From Desulfobacca sp. (GTDB lineage Bacteria > Desulfobacterota > Desulfobaccia > Desulfobaccales > Desulfobaccaceae): a DNA stretch of 64,000 bases. Shown here piece by piece: positions 1-9,505 of the stretch. The stretch lies in assembly GCA_020725545.1 (NCBI GenBank), contig DYEV01000025.1, forward strand, positions 1 through 64,000, read 5' to 3'. Under the pieces are notes generated by a model. That model did not search any database and was not told the DNA's origin. It saw only the letters and a list, made by a program, of their open reading frames with translations. Made by a program: the position numbers and the translations under genes. Numbering within the stretch: position 1 is the first letter of the stretch; every line of letters begins with the position of its first letter.

Positions 1-2
1 CC

Positions 3-74
3 CAGTTCATCGCGCCGACATTCCTGTCGGCGTTAGCACAGTTCATCGCGCCGACATTCCTGTCGGCGTTAGCC
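3..74. repeat. Two tandem copies of a 36-bp hairpin-bearing repeat
   Basis: Two directly abutting units at 3-38 and 39-74 are identical over 35 of 36 bases. Each contains a perfect 8-bp inverted repeat, CGCCGACA / TGTCGGCG, around a TTCC loop, so each copy can form a hairpin. There is no spacer between the units. More copies may lie left of the window edge. The repeat sits just downstream of the minus-strand gmhB gene, so it could act as a 3' stabiliser or terminator, or it may be an intergenic palindromic repeat family. Confidence 0.85.
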
Positions 75-121
75 TGCTTTGCACGGTTCGCGACCGATTT
101 ATCGCAACTTTCTCTTGCCGA

Positions 122-694
122 TCAAAGCCTGCCGGCCGTCGATTGTTGGATATCCGCCAGAATCCAGGCGGCCGCGTCATTGAGATCCGTGGCGATATAG
201 GCCGGCGTGGCCAGCCGCGGCCCTTGATAATTCTCCACTTCCCCCCGCCCGTAGCCGGTCAACACTAGGATGCCCTGGGCGCCGACGTTGGCTGCCAGCT
301 GCACGTCATTAAAGCGATCGCCCACCACGTACGACCGGGTCAGATCAATATCGAGCTCCCGGGCCGCCTGGTGGAGCAGTCCCGGCTTGGGTTTGCGGCA
401 GGCACAGGCCTCATCCGGACCGTGCTGGCAGACATAGATACCATCCAGGCGGGCGCCTTGGGCCGCGAGAAGGCGCTCCATCAGGTCGTGGACCTGGGCG
501 ATGAGGCTGGCCGGGAAATACTGCCGGGCAACCCCTGATTGGTTGGTGGCCACTACCACCAAAAGTCCGGCCTGATTCAGGCGGGCGACGGCCGGGGCGC
601 TGGCCGGCAACAGGTGGAAGCGGCTCAAGTGATTGATGTAGCCCATCTCCTCGTTGATGGTGCCGTCTCGATCTAAAAAGACTGCCCGTTTCAT
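122..694 (-). CDS. gmhB: D-glycero-D-manno-heptose 1,7-bisphosphate 7-phosphatase (GmhB)
   Basis: A cytoplasmic HAD-family phosphatase that removes the 7-phosphate from heptose bisphosphate during ADP-heptose synthesis for the LPS inner core. The 190-aa protein matches the usual family length. It starts with the HAD motif LDRDGT (nucleophile Asp8, acid/base Asp10). It also has the GmhB zinc ligands Cys89, His91, Cys97 and Cys99, and GDRFNDV near residue 126. The ATG at 694 was chosen because residue 1 sits directly before the HAD motif and the codon overlaps the upstream stop as ATGA. A longer open frame upstream only shadows the heptosyltransferase. It is the last gene of the gmhB-heptosyltransferase-lpxK-msbA run. 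Confidence 0.93.
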   Translation of the reverse strand: MKRAVFLDRDGTINEEMGYINHLSRFHLLPASAPAVARLNQAGLLVVVATNQSGVARQYFPASLIAQVHDLMERLLAAQGARLDGIYVCQHGPDEACACRKPKPGLLHQAARELDIDLTRSYVVGDRFNDVQLAANVGAQGILVLTGYGRGEVENYQGPRLATPAYIATDLNDAAAWILADIQQSTAGRL

Positions 695-1845
695 ACATCC
701 CTCGTCAGCCAATATTCGGCCTGCGCCATGACTTCGGCCACAGTGATCAGGTCCAGACAGCGGTAATGGCCTTCTGGACAAGTCCGTTTTAGGCACGGAT
801 TGCAGGGGAGGGGCTGCCAGAGGACCGACGCAAAGGGAGTGAAGGGACCGGTGGCCAAGGGGTCGGTGGAGCCGAAGATGGCCACGAGCGGCGTCCACAG
901 GGCCGCGGCGGCATGCATCAGCCCAGAATCATTGGTGATCAGCAGATCAAGATGCTGGAGCACGGCAAAGGCGGTGCGCAGATCCGTCTGACCCACCAGG
1001 TTGATGGGGGGCGTGGTCATGGTGCTCACAATGGTTTGGGCGACCTGCCGGTCACCGGCTGCCCCTAAGAGGACAATGTCGGCCGCGTATTTTTCCTGCA
1101 GGGCGGTGGCCACCGCGGCAAAGCGGTCGGGGAACCATTGTTTGGCCGGGCCATAAGCGGCTCCCGGACTCAAGCCGATGAGCTTTGCCGCCGGCCGCCA
1201 ACCGGCCGCGGTCAACAATGCGGCCGCGGCCTCCCGTTCCGCCTGGGTCGTGCTCAGCTCCGGCAGGCCGTCAGCCGCCACCCAACCGAAGGCTGTGAGG
1301 ATGCCCACATGCCGATAGACCTGATGCAATCCCGCCATCTTTTCCGGCCCCTGGACGGACTGCGTCAACAACCAGGACCGGCCGTCGGTATTGTAGCCCA
1401 CCCGGTGCGGGATGCCGGCAAGGCGGGCGATCAGAGCCGACTCCAGGGAATTGGGGAGGACAACGGCCAGATCAAAGGAGCGCCGCCGTAGTTGCACGAT
1501 ATATTGCCACCAGACTTTTAGGTCGGTTTGCGGCGGTTTGGGCAGATAAGGAATGATCTCGGCCACCCCTGGCTGGTGGGCAAAGACCGGCGCCACCCGG
1601 TCCACGGCCAGGACGCTGATGCGAGCTCCTGGAAAAAAGCGGGGCAATTGCCCGAGGGTGGGGAGCGTCAGAATGGCGTCGCCCAGCCAATTGACGGCGC
1701 GCACCAGGATAGACTTGATCTGATGGGGGAAAAAGCGGCGCCGCCGCGCCACCGTCAACGTTTCCAACACAGCCTGCACGGCCTGGGGCAAGGGGGAGTG
1801 GTGGTTGCCGATGGTTATGGGCCTCGAAACCGGCAGTCTTTTCAT
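691..1845 (-). CDS. waaF: LPS heptosyltransferase (glycosyltransferase family 9, WaaF-like)
   Basis: Transfers L,D-heptose from ADP-heptose to the growing LPS inner core at the cytoplasmic face of the inner membrane. The 384-aa protein has the family hallmark NWLGDAIL at about residues 52-59 and a C-terminal donor-binding stretch TNDSGLMHAAAALWTP followed by AIFGSTDP. NWLGDA fits heptosyltransferase II (WaaF) better than WaaC. About 43 residues precede the core domain, longer than in most homologues, so a start further in cannot be excluded; the ATG at 1845 lies 7 bases after the lpxK stop. Its stop overlaps the gmhB start, implying translational coupling. Confidence 0.88.
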   Translation of the reverse strand: MKRLPVSRPITIGNHHSPLPQAVQAVLETLTVARRRRFFPHQIKSILVRAVNWLGDAILTLPTLGQLPRFFPGARISVLAVDRVAPVFAHQPGVAEIIPYLPKPPQTDLKVWWQYIVQLRRRSFDLAVVLPNSLESALIARLAGIPHRVGYNTDGRSWLLTQSVQGPEKMAGLHQVYRHVGILTAFGWVAADGLPELSTTQAEREAAAALLTAAGWRPAAKLIGLSPGAAYGPAKQWFPDRFAAVATALQEKYAADIVLLGAAGDRQVAQTIVSTMTTPPINLVGQTDLRTAFAVLQHLDLLITNDSGLMHAAAALWTPLVAIFGSTDPLATGPFTPFASVLWQPLPCNPCLKRTCPEGHYRCLDLITVAEVMAQAEYWLTRDV

Positions 1846-1852
1846 AAGTAAC

Positions 1853-2950
1853 TCATTTTCCTTGACAAGGCAGGGGCAGCAGCTGGTCCGGCCAGTCGTC
1901 CAGCAAGTCCACCATGAGGGGGACGACGTACAGCGGCAAGGCCGCTAACCACTCCCCGGCCAGGCGCACCCAATCTTTTTCAGTAGTCAGCAAGCCCTCG
2001 ACGCCTCGGCGCGTCGCCGCGGCCGTCAGGTTGGCCACTTCCTGGCGAGCGAAGGCATGGTGGTCCGGGAAAACAAAAAAATGCTGGATGTTTAAGCCGG
2101 CCTCTCGCAAACTGGCAGCAAACCTCTCCGGTCGGGCCAGACCGGCCAGCGCCGCCAACTTTTTCTGGGCCAATGCCGCCAGGCTCAGCCGCCGCCCGCC
2201 GGGATAGGCCACCGGTTGGCCCAGACGAAAGGCGGCGCGCAGCACCACAGCCGCAGGGAAGGCCTTTTGCAAATCGATCCAGGTCTGGTGATGGCGGCTG
2301 CCATCGTAGCGGCTCAAAACCAGGATGAGCGGCCTTTGCAGGGTCCGCACCGGCTCCCGCAGCGGGCCTCGAGGCAGCAAACAGCCGTTCCCAAAGGGTT
2401 GGGCCGCATCGAGAAGGACCACATCCAGATCCCGGTGTAGTTGGAAGTGTTGGAAGCCGTCGTCCAGGATGAAGAGGTCGGGCTGGAAGGCCTCCCAGGC
2501 CCGCAGTCCCGCCTGATAGCGGTCGGCGCCGGTAACCACAGGGACACCGGGCAGTTTTTGAGCCAAGAGATAGGCCTCATCCCCGGCCTGCGGCGGCCGC
2601 AAGAGCAGGCGCTGGCCGTCGCTGATCACCTGAATCCCTGTGGCCCGCCCGCCATAGCCACGGCTGACAATAACTACCCGACAGCCGGCTGCCTGATAGC
2701 GTCTGGCCAAGAAGGCAGTGAACGGCGTCTTGCCCGTGCCGCCCACCACCAAGTTGCCGACACTCAACACCGGCGCCGGCAGGCGTTTGCGGGACAGCCA
2801 ACCTTTATCATAGAAGCGTCGACGGCTGCCGCTGCCCACGCCATAGAGGCAGGCCAAGAGGGCGGCGGCGCCCCGTAAGGCCAATCCCGGCGGCGGCGCC
2901 TCTGCTTCCCCCTGCAGAGACTGGAAGGCGGTCTGCCACCAACTCATCAT
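1853..2950 (-). CDS. lpxK: Tetraacyldisaccharide 4'-kinase (LpxK)
   Basis: Phosphorylates the 4' position of the lipid A disaccharide precursor at the inner membrane. The 365-aa protein shows an N-terminal hydrophobic stretch, the LpxK Walker A region SVGNLVVGGTGKTPF at about residues 63-77, and the conserved ILDDGFQH motif. Length is normal for the family. The start overlaps the msbA stop as ATGATGA, so lpxK and the flippase gene immediately upstream are likely translated together. That order, msbA-lpxK, is common in Gram-negative bacteria. Confidence 0.95.
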   Translation of the reverse strand: MMSWWQTAFQSLQGEAEAPPPGLALRGAAALLACLYGVGSGSRRRFYDKGWLSRKRLPAPVLSVGNLVVGGTGKTPFTAFLARRYQAAGCRVVIVSRGYGGRATGIQVISDGQRLLLRPPQAGDEAYLLAQKLPGVPVVTGADRYQAGLRAWEAFQPDLFILDDGFQHFQLHRDLDVVLLDAAQPFGNGCLLPRGPLREPVRTLQRPLILVLSRYDGSRHHQTWIDLQKAFPAAVVLRAAFRLGQPVAYPGGRRLSLAALAQKKLAALAGLARPERFAASLREAGLNIQHFFVFPDHHAFARQEVANLTAAATRRGVEGLLTTEKDWVRLAGEWLAALPLYVVPLMVDLLDDWPDQLLPLPCQGK

Positions 2951-4755
2951 GAAACGGCAACCGGCTGTGGGCCTACAGCAGAGCTTGACTCGACGCCACC
3001 CTCCTCCTCCTCCGGTCGGAACTGGAGGTAATAGAGGCGGGCATAAACGCCGTTGCGGGCCAGAAGTTCTTCATGCCGCCCTTCTTCCGCGATCCGGCCG
3101 TCCTCGAGGACAACGATGCGGTCGGCATGGCGGATAGTGGAGAGGCGATGGGCGATAATGAGCGTCGTGCGCCCCGCGATCAAATTATCCAAGGCTTTTT
3201 GCACTTCCTGTTCCGCTTCCGAATCCAACGCCGAGGTGGCTTCATCCAAAATAAGGATGGGCGGGTCTTTTAACAAGGCCCTAGCGATGGCCAGGCGCTG
3301 GCATTCGCCGCCGGAAAGCATCACCCCCTGCTCGCCGATGACCGTATCCAACCCCTTCGGCAAGTTCTGAACAAAATCCCAGGCAAAGGCCGCTTGGGCC
3401 GCCTGGATGATCTCGGCCTCGCTGGCCTCCGGCCGTCCATAGGCAATATTGGCCCGCACCGTATCATTGAAGAGGAAGGTCTGCTGCGTCACCACACCGA
3501 TCTGGCCACGCAGGGAATTAAGGGTCACCTCCCGGATATCATGGTCATCAATGGTAATGGCTCCCTGGGTGACTTCATAAAACCGGGGCAAGAGATTCAC
3601 CAAGGTGGTCTTGCCGGCGCCGCTGGGTCCTACCAGAGCCACGACTTCCCCTTTTTTCACGGTCAGATTGATATCCTGCAGGACAAGCCGACCCTCGTAG
3701 GCAAAGGCAACGTCGCGGAACTTTATCTCCCGACTGATGCTCGGCAGCTCCCGGGCCCGTTGCTGGTCCTCGATCTCCAACGGCAAGTCCAGAATTTCAT
3801 AGACCCGCTGGGCCGCCGCCATCCCCTCCTGAATGGAATTATTGATATTACTCAGACTTTTAATGGGTTGATACAACATCAGCAAAGCGGCCAGAAAAGA
3901 GAAAAATGTCCCTGGGGTGGAGGTGCCTTGAATGACCTGATAGCCGCCGTAAAACATGATGGCCGCGATGCCAAAACCGCCCAGCAGTTCCATGACCGGC
4001 GGCGACAGGGCCCGGGTGGAGACATTCTTCATCCGCAGCCGGAAAAATTCCATGTTCTCCCGTTGGAACCGCTGGATTTCATAGTCCTCCCGGCAGAAGG
4101 CCTTGACGATCTTGTTGCCCACCAAAGTCTCCTGCAAATGACTGTTCAGGCGGCTCATGGACACCTGGCTGTGGGTAGAGATGCGCCGCAGACGCTTGCC
4201 GAACTTGATGATGGGCCAGACTGCCACCGGAAACACCACCATGGCAATGAGGGCCAGCCGCCACTCCCGGTAAAAAATGACCCCCACCAGACCGATGATG
4301 GTGAAAATGTCCTTAAGAAGATTGGTAATCACCGTGGAGACCGAGCTCTGCAGGATGTTGACATCATAAGTCACCCGGGAGATGAGCAGGCCCGTAGAAG
4401 TGCGATCATGGAATATCTGGGGCAAGGCCATGTACCGCCGATAGAGGGCATCCCGAAGTTGGGTGATGATCATGCCCCCCACATAATTCATCATAAATTC
4501 ATGAGTATAAAAAAAGAGACCTTTGAGAGCGTACAAAATAATGACCAGCGGGGGCAGGAGATAAAGCATATCCTGACGTTTGCCGAAAAAGATATCATCC
4601 AGGGCCGGTTTGATGAGAAAGGCAATGAGGGCCGTGATGCCGGATACCCCCAGCATGGCCAGCATGGCGACGATAATGCGCCGCCAATAGGGCTGAATGA
4701 GCCGCCAGAGGCGCAGGTATAATTCCCGATTGGGGCTTAGAGGCACAGAGGTCAC
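2947..4755 (-). CDS. msbA: Lipid A/phospholipid flippase ABC transporter (MsbA)
   Basis: A 602-aa half-transporter that flips lipid A-core across the inner membrane. The N-terminal half is a six-helix exporter domain. The C-terminal ATPase has Walker A GPSGAGKTT near residue 375, the signature LSGGECQRLAIARA near 478 and Walker B ILILDEATSALD. LSGGE in place of LSGGQ is a common exporter variant and should not impair function. A GTG start at 4755 is preceded by a GGGAAAA ribosome site. It is the first gene of the LPS operon; a candidate promoter lies just upstream. Confidence 0.95.
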   Translation of the reverse strand: MTSVPLSPNRELYLRLWRLIQPYWRRIIVAMLAMLGVSGITALIAFLIKPALDDIFFGKRQDMLYLLPPLVIILYALKGLFFYTHEFMMNYVGGMIITQLRDALYRRYMALPQIFHDRTSTGLLISRVTYDVNILQSSVSTVITNLLKDIFTIIGLVGVIFYREWRLALIAMVVFPVAVWPIIKFGKRLRRISTHSQVSMSRLNSHLQETLVGNKIVKAFCREDYEIQRFQRENMEFFRLRMKNVSTRALSPPVMELLGGFGIAAIMFYGGYQVIQGTSTPGTFFSFLAALLMLYQPIKSLSNINNSIQEGMAAAQRVYEILDLPLEIEDQQRARELPSISREIKFRDVAFAYEGRLVLQDINLTVKKGEVVALVGPSGAGKTTLVNLLPRFYEVTQGAITIDDHDIREVTLNSLRGQIGVVTQQTFLFNDTVRANIAYGRPEASEAEIIQAAQAAFAWDFVQNLPKGLDTVIGEQGVMLSGGECQRLAIARALLKDPPILILDEATSALDSEAEQEVQKALDNLIAGRTTLIIAHRLSTIRHADRIVVLEDGRIAEEGRHEELLARNGVYARLYYLQFRPEEEEGGVESSSAVGPQPVAVS

Positions 4756-4786
4756 GGTTTTCCCATGAGATTCATCATAACGTTAT

Positions 4787-4816
4787 TTAATATCCTATTA
4801 GAGACCAATAATTCAA
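4787..4816 (-). promoter_or_regulatory. Candidate sigma-70 promoter for the msbA-lpxK-waaF-gmhB operon
   Basis: Read on the minus strand, TTGAAT (4811-4816) and TATTAA (4787-4792) are separated by 18 bases. They lie about 32 bases before the msbA start. The boxes are only moderately close to consensus, so this is a prediction. Confidence 0.35.
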
Positions 4817-4932
4817 GGAAAATAATGGCCCGGCCGCGGTCAGGAAATGGCCTTCAGAGCCACCGGCACGGCGGCAAGAACATTAGACGCAGTTTAGCCG
4901 CCGATTGGCGCCAAACATCGCCATCCTTCCCG

Positions 4933-4976
4933 GCCGAATTTAAGTTAACTGCAAGTCCTGCCGAATTTTAAGTAAC
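4933..4976 (+). promoter_or_regulatory. Direct repeat with a weak sigma-28-like promoter before the wsp operon
   Basis: GCCGAATT followed by a TAAG/TAAC-rich tract occurs twice, at 4933-4949 and 4960-4976, with a 27-bp period. The arrangement TAAGTTAA, 11 bases, GCCGAATT (4941-4967) has the spacing of the flagellar sigma-28 promoter (TAAAGTTT-N11-GCCGATAA). Only about half the positions agree. The repeat could equally be a regulator's binding site. It ends 29 bases before the first wsp start codon. Confidence 0.3.
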
Positions 4977-5005
4977 ATTGCTGCTACATTCCTGTTGGGA
5001 TCATT

Positions 5006-5458
5006 ATGAATACTCATGAGCAATATCTCGTTTTCGGGCTCAACGGCAACCGTTTCGCCCTATCCCTGGGCCAGGTGCAGCGGGTAGTATGGGCTGTGGA
5101 AGTTACGCCAGTGCCGGACCCGCCGGCGGGCATGCGCGGCGTCATCAATGTGGCCGGTCAGATTGTGCCGGTGCTCGATTTGCGGCCATTATTGCATTTC
5201 CCCGTCGACGAGATCAAGCCCTCCGATTATCTGATCCTGGTCAAGCACACCACCGGCAGATTAGCCCTCTTAGTCAACGAAGTCCTCTGGATTATCAGCC
5301 GGGGGCAAGAGGATATTATTCCAGCCCATCATATTTTCCCTGGGCTGGCCCACATCCGGGGCGCCGTAAAAATTGACCAGGAGATCATCCTGATCCATGA
5401 TCTGGAAAATCAGGAAATACCGGCTTTGCCTCAGACCAGACAGGTTTCCCAGGCATGA
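5006..5458 (+). CDS. wspB: CheW-type coupling protein (WspB-like)
   Basis: A 150-aa single CheW domain that would link receptors to the histidine kinase. It shows typical CheW features: YLVFGLNGNRFAL at the N-terminus, MRGVINVAGQIVPVLDLR at about residues 43-60, and a C-terminal beta-rich half. It is first in an eight-gene plus-strand cluster whose composition matches the Pseudomonas Wsp surface-sensing pathway, with the REC-GGDEF gene at the far end. The stop overlaps the next start as ATGA. Assignment to Wsp rests on neighbours; the domain call itself is secure. Confidence 0.88.
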   Translation: MNTHEQYLVFGLNGNRFALSLGQVQRVVWAVEVTPVPDPPAGMRGVINVAGQIVPVLDLRPLLHFPVDEIKPSDYLILVKHTTGRLALLVNEVLWIISRGQEDIIPAHHIFPGLAHIRGAVKIDQEIILIHDLENQEIPALPQTRQVSQA

Positions 5459-7017
5459 CTATTGAGCAAGTATCTCCCGATCTACTCATGCCCCTGAGCG
5501 CCTTCCTGGAAGAGCATCTGGGATTATCTTTCCCTCCCAGCCGCTGGCGGGATTTGGCCAAAGGTCTGCAGGCTGCGGCCCAGGAGCTGGGTCGCCGGGA
5601 CGTGGCCTCGCTGGCCGAGCAGCTGCTGCAGACACCCGCAAGCCCTGATGTCCTGGCCGTCTTGGCCAGCCAACTTACCATCGGCGAGACCTATTTCTTC
5701 CGGGAAAAAGGGATGTTTGCCTTCTTGGCGAACAAGATCCTGCCGCCGCTTCTGGCGGCCCGTCGCTTTGGCGAACGACGCCTGCGGTTATGGAGTGCCG
5801 GCTGCGCCAGCGGTGAGGAGGCCTATTCTCTGGCAATCGTCTTGCATCAGACCATCCCCGATTGGCAAAACTGGCAGATCGTGTTGTTGGCCACCGATGT
5901 CAACCCCCGGGCCTTGGCAAAAGCGCGGGAGGGAATTTACTCGCGCTGGTCCTTTCGGGGAGTACCGGCCAGTCTGCTGGCGACCTATTTCGAGTCCTTG
6001 CCTGGGGACCGTTGGGAAATCAAACCTTGGATTAAAAAGCTGGTCACCTTTGCCCCCCTGAATCTGGCTAAGGACCCATTTCCCTGCCCCAGCACCAACA
6101 CGTGTGATGTGGATATCATTTTCTGCCGCAATGTCTTGATGTATCTCTCGTCAGAGGCAACGTCCCGTATTGTTGAGAAGTTCGCTGCGGCTCTCCGGGA
6201 GGGCGGCTGGCTGCTGGTCAGCCCGGCGGAGTGCAGTCTGATCCAGGAGGACTGCTTCCAGCCCTGTCACCAGCCCAACGCCATACCTTTTCAAAAAGTT
6301 TCTGCGCCAACCACCCCACGGTGGTTGGCCGACCGGCCGACTCCCAGGCCGGCCGCCCCAGGCGTATCACCGCACGCCCACCCACCTGGCTGGCCGGACT
6401 CCACCTGGTCGGCGCCGCCCACCGCCCCCTGGACCGCTCAAGGGCGCGAAAGCCAGGGGCTGCCCACAAGGGAACCGGACCGAGCCAAAGTAGCTAACCC
6501 TGGAGCGCCGCCGCCCTTAGCGACATCAGCCGTGGCCACGGGCGACGATATCGACGTCGAGTTGGCCAGAAAACGCCGACTGGCCGAAGTCTCCGGAGAT
6601 GCCGGTGCCATGGCGGCGTTAGCCAGGCTCTATGCCAACCTGGGCCGTTTGGAGGAGGCCAATCTCTGGGGAGAGCGGGCCATCTGCCAGGATTGCCTGA
6701 ACCCCCACCATTATTATCTCCGGGCTGCCATCCTTTTGGAACAGAACCAGCCCGATGAGGCCAGCCGCCTGCTCAAGCAGGCCCTCTACTTACAGAACGA
6801 CTTTGTGCTGGCCCATTTTTCGCTGGGCCGCTTGGCCCTGGAGCAGCAGCGACGGCCGGAGGCGCTCCGCCATTTTAATAATGTTCTGTTTATCTTAAAT
6901 AATTTCGCCGATGAGGAGCCGGTGCCGGCCGCCGACGGATTGACCATGGGAGCTTTGCGGCAGGCGGTCCTGACCATCAAAAGCCGCCTGGCTGCAGAGG
7001 GAAAGACAGGAGCGTAA
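5455..7017 (+). CDS. wspC: CheR-type receptor methyltransferase with C-terminal TPR repeats (WspC-like)
   Basis: Methylates receptor glutamates using S-adenosylmethionine. The 520-aa protein has the CheR N-terminal helical domain, then the methyltransferase core with GETYFFRE, the SAM-binding SAGCASGEEAYSLAI, LLATDVNPRALAKAREGIY and DIIFCRNVLMYL (residues about 80-225). A Pro/Ala-rich linker spans roughly 285-360. The last 150 residues form tetratricopeptide repeats (LARLYANLGRLEEANLWGER and following). The CheR-plus-TPR layout is diagnostic of WspC/FrzF-type enzymes rather than flagellar CheR. The start is coupled to the preceding CheW gene. Confidence 0.92.
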   Translation: MTIEQVSPDLLMPLSAFLEEHLGLSFPPSRWRDLAKGLQAAAQELGRRDVASLAEQLLQTPASPDVLAVLASQLTIGETYFFREKGMFAFLANKILPPLLAARRFGERRLRLWSAGCASGEEAYSLAIVLHQTIPDWQNWQIVLLATDVNPRALAKAREGIYSRWSFRGVPASLLATYFESLPGDRWEIKPWIKKLVTFAPLNLAKDPFPCPSTNTCDVDIIFCRNVLMYLSSEATSRIVEKFAAALREGGWLLVSPAECSLIQEDCFQPCHQPNAIPFQKVSAPTTPRWLADRPTPRPAAPGVSPHAHPPGWPDSTWSAPPTAPWTAQGRESQGLPTREPDRAKVANPGAPPPLATSAVATGDDIDVELARKRRLAEVSGDAGAMAALARLYANLGRLEEANLWGERAICQDCLNPHHYYLRAAILLEQNQPDEASRLLKQALYLQNDFVLAHFSLGRLALEQQRRPEALRHFNNVLFILNNFADEEPVPAADGLTMGALRQAVLTIKSRLAAEGKTGA

Positions 7018-7077
7018 CGGCAGCAATGGCTCAGTCGATGCCAGTGCAGATGGGAGCTTGTTTGAGCAGGGTACACC

Positions 7078-7728
7078 ATGTCTGAGAGATCAGCTTTGCG
7101 AACGGCGGTTCCGGAGATGATCCGGCCGCAAGGAAATCTGGCCACGAGTCCTGGGGCGTCATCACCTTCAGCACCATACAGTTTTGCCGAGAACTTGGCC
7201 CCGGATCGTGACCACATTGATATCCGGGGCATCTTGCGGGAGCGGGCCCGCCTTTTGGCTCAGGAGCCTCCCCCCGCGCCTACGGGCGAAGTCCTGGTGG
7301 TGGTGGAATTTACCTTGGGGGCGGAACACTATGGGGTTAAATCCAGGCTGGTCAGGGAGGTTTACCCCCTCAAAGACTTTACGCCGCTGCCGGGAACGCC
7401 CCCGTTTATCCTGGGATTAATGAACGTTCGGGGTCAGATCCTTTCCATCACCGATCTGAACACCTTGTTCGGGCTGCCGGACAGCGGTCTTAGGAATGCC
7501 AACCAGGTCATCATCTTACAGAATCCCGTCCGGGAATTCGCCATCCTGGTGGATACTATCGTCGGGATGCGCACCATCCCCATGGCAGAACTCCAGCAAG
7601 ACTTGCCAACCTTAACGGGGCTGGCCGGTGAATTCGTCAAGGGCATAACGCCGGATCGGTTGGCGGTCTTGCACGGCGACAAACTTCTAACTGATAACCG
7701 CCTGGTGGTAAACGGCGACTTGGCTTGA
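7078..7728 (+). CDS. wspD: Second CheW-type coupling protein (WspD-like)
   Basis: A 216-aa protein with a divergent N-terminal extension of about 70 residues and a CheW domain after it (VVVEFTLGAEHYGV, then FILGLMNVRGQILSITDLN). The longer N-terminus distinguishes it from the 150-aa CheW at the head of the operon. This is the same size difference as between WspD and WspB, and two non-identical CheW genes flanking a CheR-TPR gene are a Wsp hallmark. The ATG at 7078 lies 60 bases after the CheR stop. Its TGA stop is embedded in the ribosome-binding site of the next gene. Confidence 0.87.
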   Translation: MSERSALRTAVPEMIRPQGNLATSPGASSPSAPYSFAENLAPDRDHIDIRGILRERARLLAQEPPPAPTGEVLVVVEFTLGAEHYGVKSRLVREVYPLKDFTPLPGTPPFILGLMNVRGQILSITDLNTLFGLPDSGLRNANQVIILQNPVREFAILVDTIVGMRTIPMAELQQDLPTLTGLAGEFVKGITPDRLAVLHGDKLLTDNRLVVNGDLA

Positions 7729-7739
7729 GGAGGACGGCA

Positions 7740-9464
7740 GTGGGTCTGAAAGTGGGGATCAAGATTGGCGGCGGCTATTTCCTGGCCGGTCTCATATTAG
7801 TCATTATTGGCGGCATTTCCTACGCTACCATTAACAACCTGATTACTTGCATGAATGAGGTGAATAACTCCCACGAGATGCTTTCGGAGTTGCATGATGT
7901 CCATGCCACCTTTTTTGAAATGAATCTGAGCGGCCGCCAGTTTCTTCTCACCGGAGATGAAGGCTCCTTGGATATCGTCAAGAGATCCCGGACCGAATTG
8001 GGACGAAAACTGGCACAGGTCCGGAAGATGTCCACCAACCCGGTTATACACGACAAACTCACCGCTTTAACTACGATCATCACAAATGCTGGCAAAGACC
8101 TGGATACGGCCATCGACCTCCGCCGTCAGAAAGGGATGGACGCCGCCGTCCAGGCAATACGCCTGTCCCGGACCCACAATGTGTTGGACGAAAATACCAA
8201 GCTGCATGACGACATGGAAGCCGAAGAAATGAAATATCTCCAGGAAAAAGAAAAAGAGGCGAACAGCCGGGCTGCCACGGCCGTCAACACGATTATTTGG
8301 GGCATTCCCGCCACCATCATCCTGTTGGCAGTGGTGGGCTTCCTGATCACCCGGCATATCGCCCGACCTCTAAGGGAAATGTCCCAGGCGGCGGATCGCC
8401 TGGCCGCCGGGGATGTCTCCTTGGACTTCAGTGCCTATCAACGGCGGGATGAAGTGGGGCAGTTGGCCCATAATTTCGACCGCATGATCCATTACCAGAA
8501 AGAGATGGCCGAAATCGCCCATAACATATCCCAGGGAAACCTTGCGGTCACGTTCCGGCCCCGGTCCGATAAGGACTTGTTGGGTCAGTCCATGGCAACC
8601 ATGATTGCCAACACCCGCCAGCACCTGGAAGGGATCACCGCCGGCATCGGCGCCTTGACCGCGGCGGCCAGCGAAATCATGGCCACGGCCACGCAGATTG
8701 CTTCCGGGGCCACCCAGACAGCTTCGGCGGTAAGCGAGACCACTGCCACCATCGAACAATTGCGCCAGACCATTCATCTTTCCAGCCAGAAGGCCCGGGA
8801 AGTCTCGGAATATGCCAACCAGACGGCCAATGTGTCAATGGATGGCAAAAAAGCGGTGGAGACCACCATCAATGGCATGAATCGCATCAGACAGCAGATG
8901 GATTCCATCGCCGAAAGCATCGTCAAATTGAGCGAGCAGAATCAGGCCATCGGCGCCATTATCACGGCCGTCAATGACATGGCCGACCAATCCAATCTCC
9001 TGGCGGTGAATGCCTCCATTGAAGCGGCCAAGGCCGGTGAACAGGGCAAAGGCTTTGCCGTCGTCGCCCAAGAAGTCCGCAATCTGGCGGAACAGTCCAA
9101 ACAGGCCACCGCCCAAGTGCGCCTCATCCTCAATGATATCCAAAAAGCCATTACCACCGCGGTCATGGCCACGGAACAGGGCGGCAAAGTGGTGGAAGTG
9201 GGAGTGAATCAATCCACCGAGGCTGGCAATTCCATCGGTCAGTTGGCTGAGGCGGTATCATCTTCGGCCCAGGCCTCCCTGCAGATTGTTGCGGCCACCA
9301 ACGAACAACTAATCGGCATGGACCAGGTCGCCCAGGCCATGGAGAGCATCAAGCAGGCCAGTGATCAGAACGTCATGGGCATCCGGCAGGTGGAAACGGC
9401 CATCCATGAACTCACTGGTTTGGGACAAAATCTACAAGAGATGGTCCAACATTATCGGATTTAA
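7740..9464 (+). CDS. wspA: Methyl-accepting chemotaxis receptor with CHASE3-like sensor and two HAMP units (WspA-like)
   Basis: An inner-membrane receptor of 574 aa. TM1 is at about residues 8-30, and a CHASE3-like extracytoplasmic region follows ([12 protein letters not shown]). TM2 is at about 184-206, followed by a HAMP unit and a second HAMP-like unit ([20 protein letters not shown]). The signalling hairpin has the canonical [20 protein letters not shown] tip. The open frame begins at a TTG at 7725, but AGGAGG at 7728-7733 lies six bases before GTG at 7740, so 7740 is the likely start. It is paralogous to the next gene. Two receptors in one Wsp-type operon is unusual. Confidence 0.92.
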   Translation: MGLKVGIKIGGGYFLAGLILVIIGGISYATINNLITCMNEVNNSHEMLSELHDVHATFFEMNLSGRQFLLTGDEGSLDIVKRSRTELGRKLAQVRKMSTNPVIHDKLTALTTIITNAGKDLDTAIDLRRQKGMDAAVQAIRLSRTHNVLDENTKLHDDMEAEEMKYLQEKEKEANSRAATAVNTIIWGIPATIILLAVVGFLITRHIARPLREMSQAADRLAAGDVSLDFSAYQRRDEVGQLAHNFDRMIHYQKEMAEIAHNISQGNLAVTFRPRSDKDLLGQSMATMIANTRQHLEGITAGIGALTAAASEIMATATQIASGATQTASAVSETTATIEQLRQTIHLSSQKAREVSEYANQTANVSMDGKKAVETTINGMNRIRQQMDSIAESIVKLSEQNQAIGAIITAVNDMADQSNLLAVNASIEAAKAGEQGKGFAVVAQEVRNLAEQSKQATAQVRLILNDIQKAITTAVMATEQGGKVVEVGVNQSTEAGNSIGQLAEAVSSSAQASLQIVAATNEQLIGMDQVAQAMESIKQASDQNVMGIRQVETAIHELTGLGQNLQEMVQHYRI

Positions 9465-9505
9465 AGCCTTTGGCAGGATCCGACAGCCAAGGAGGTTCGA
9501 CTCCC

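Noticed and set aside
3-74. CRISPR array
   Set aside because: The 36-bp units abut directly without spacers and no cas genes are present.
3394-4722. 442-codon open frame antisense to msbA
   Set aside because: Gly/His/Asp-rich shadow; MsbA motifs on the other strand are complete.
4765-4971. 68-codon open frame between msbA and the first CheW gene
   Set aside because: No ribosome site or domain; it covers promoter-like and repeated sequence.
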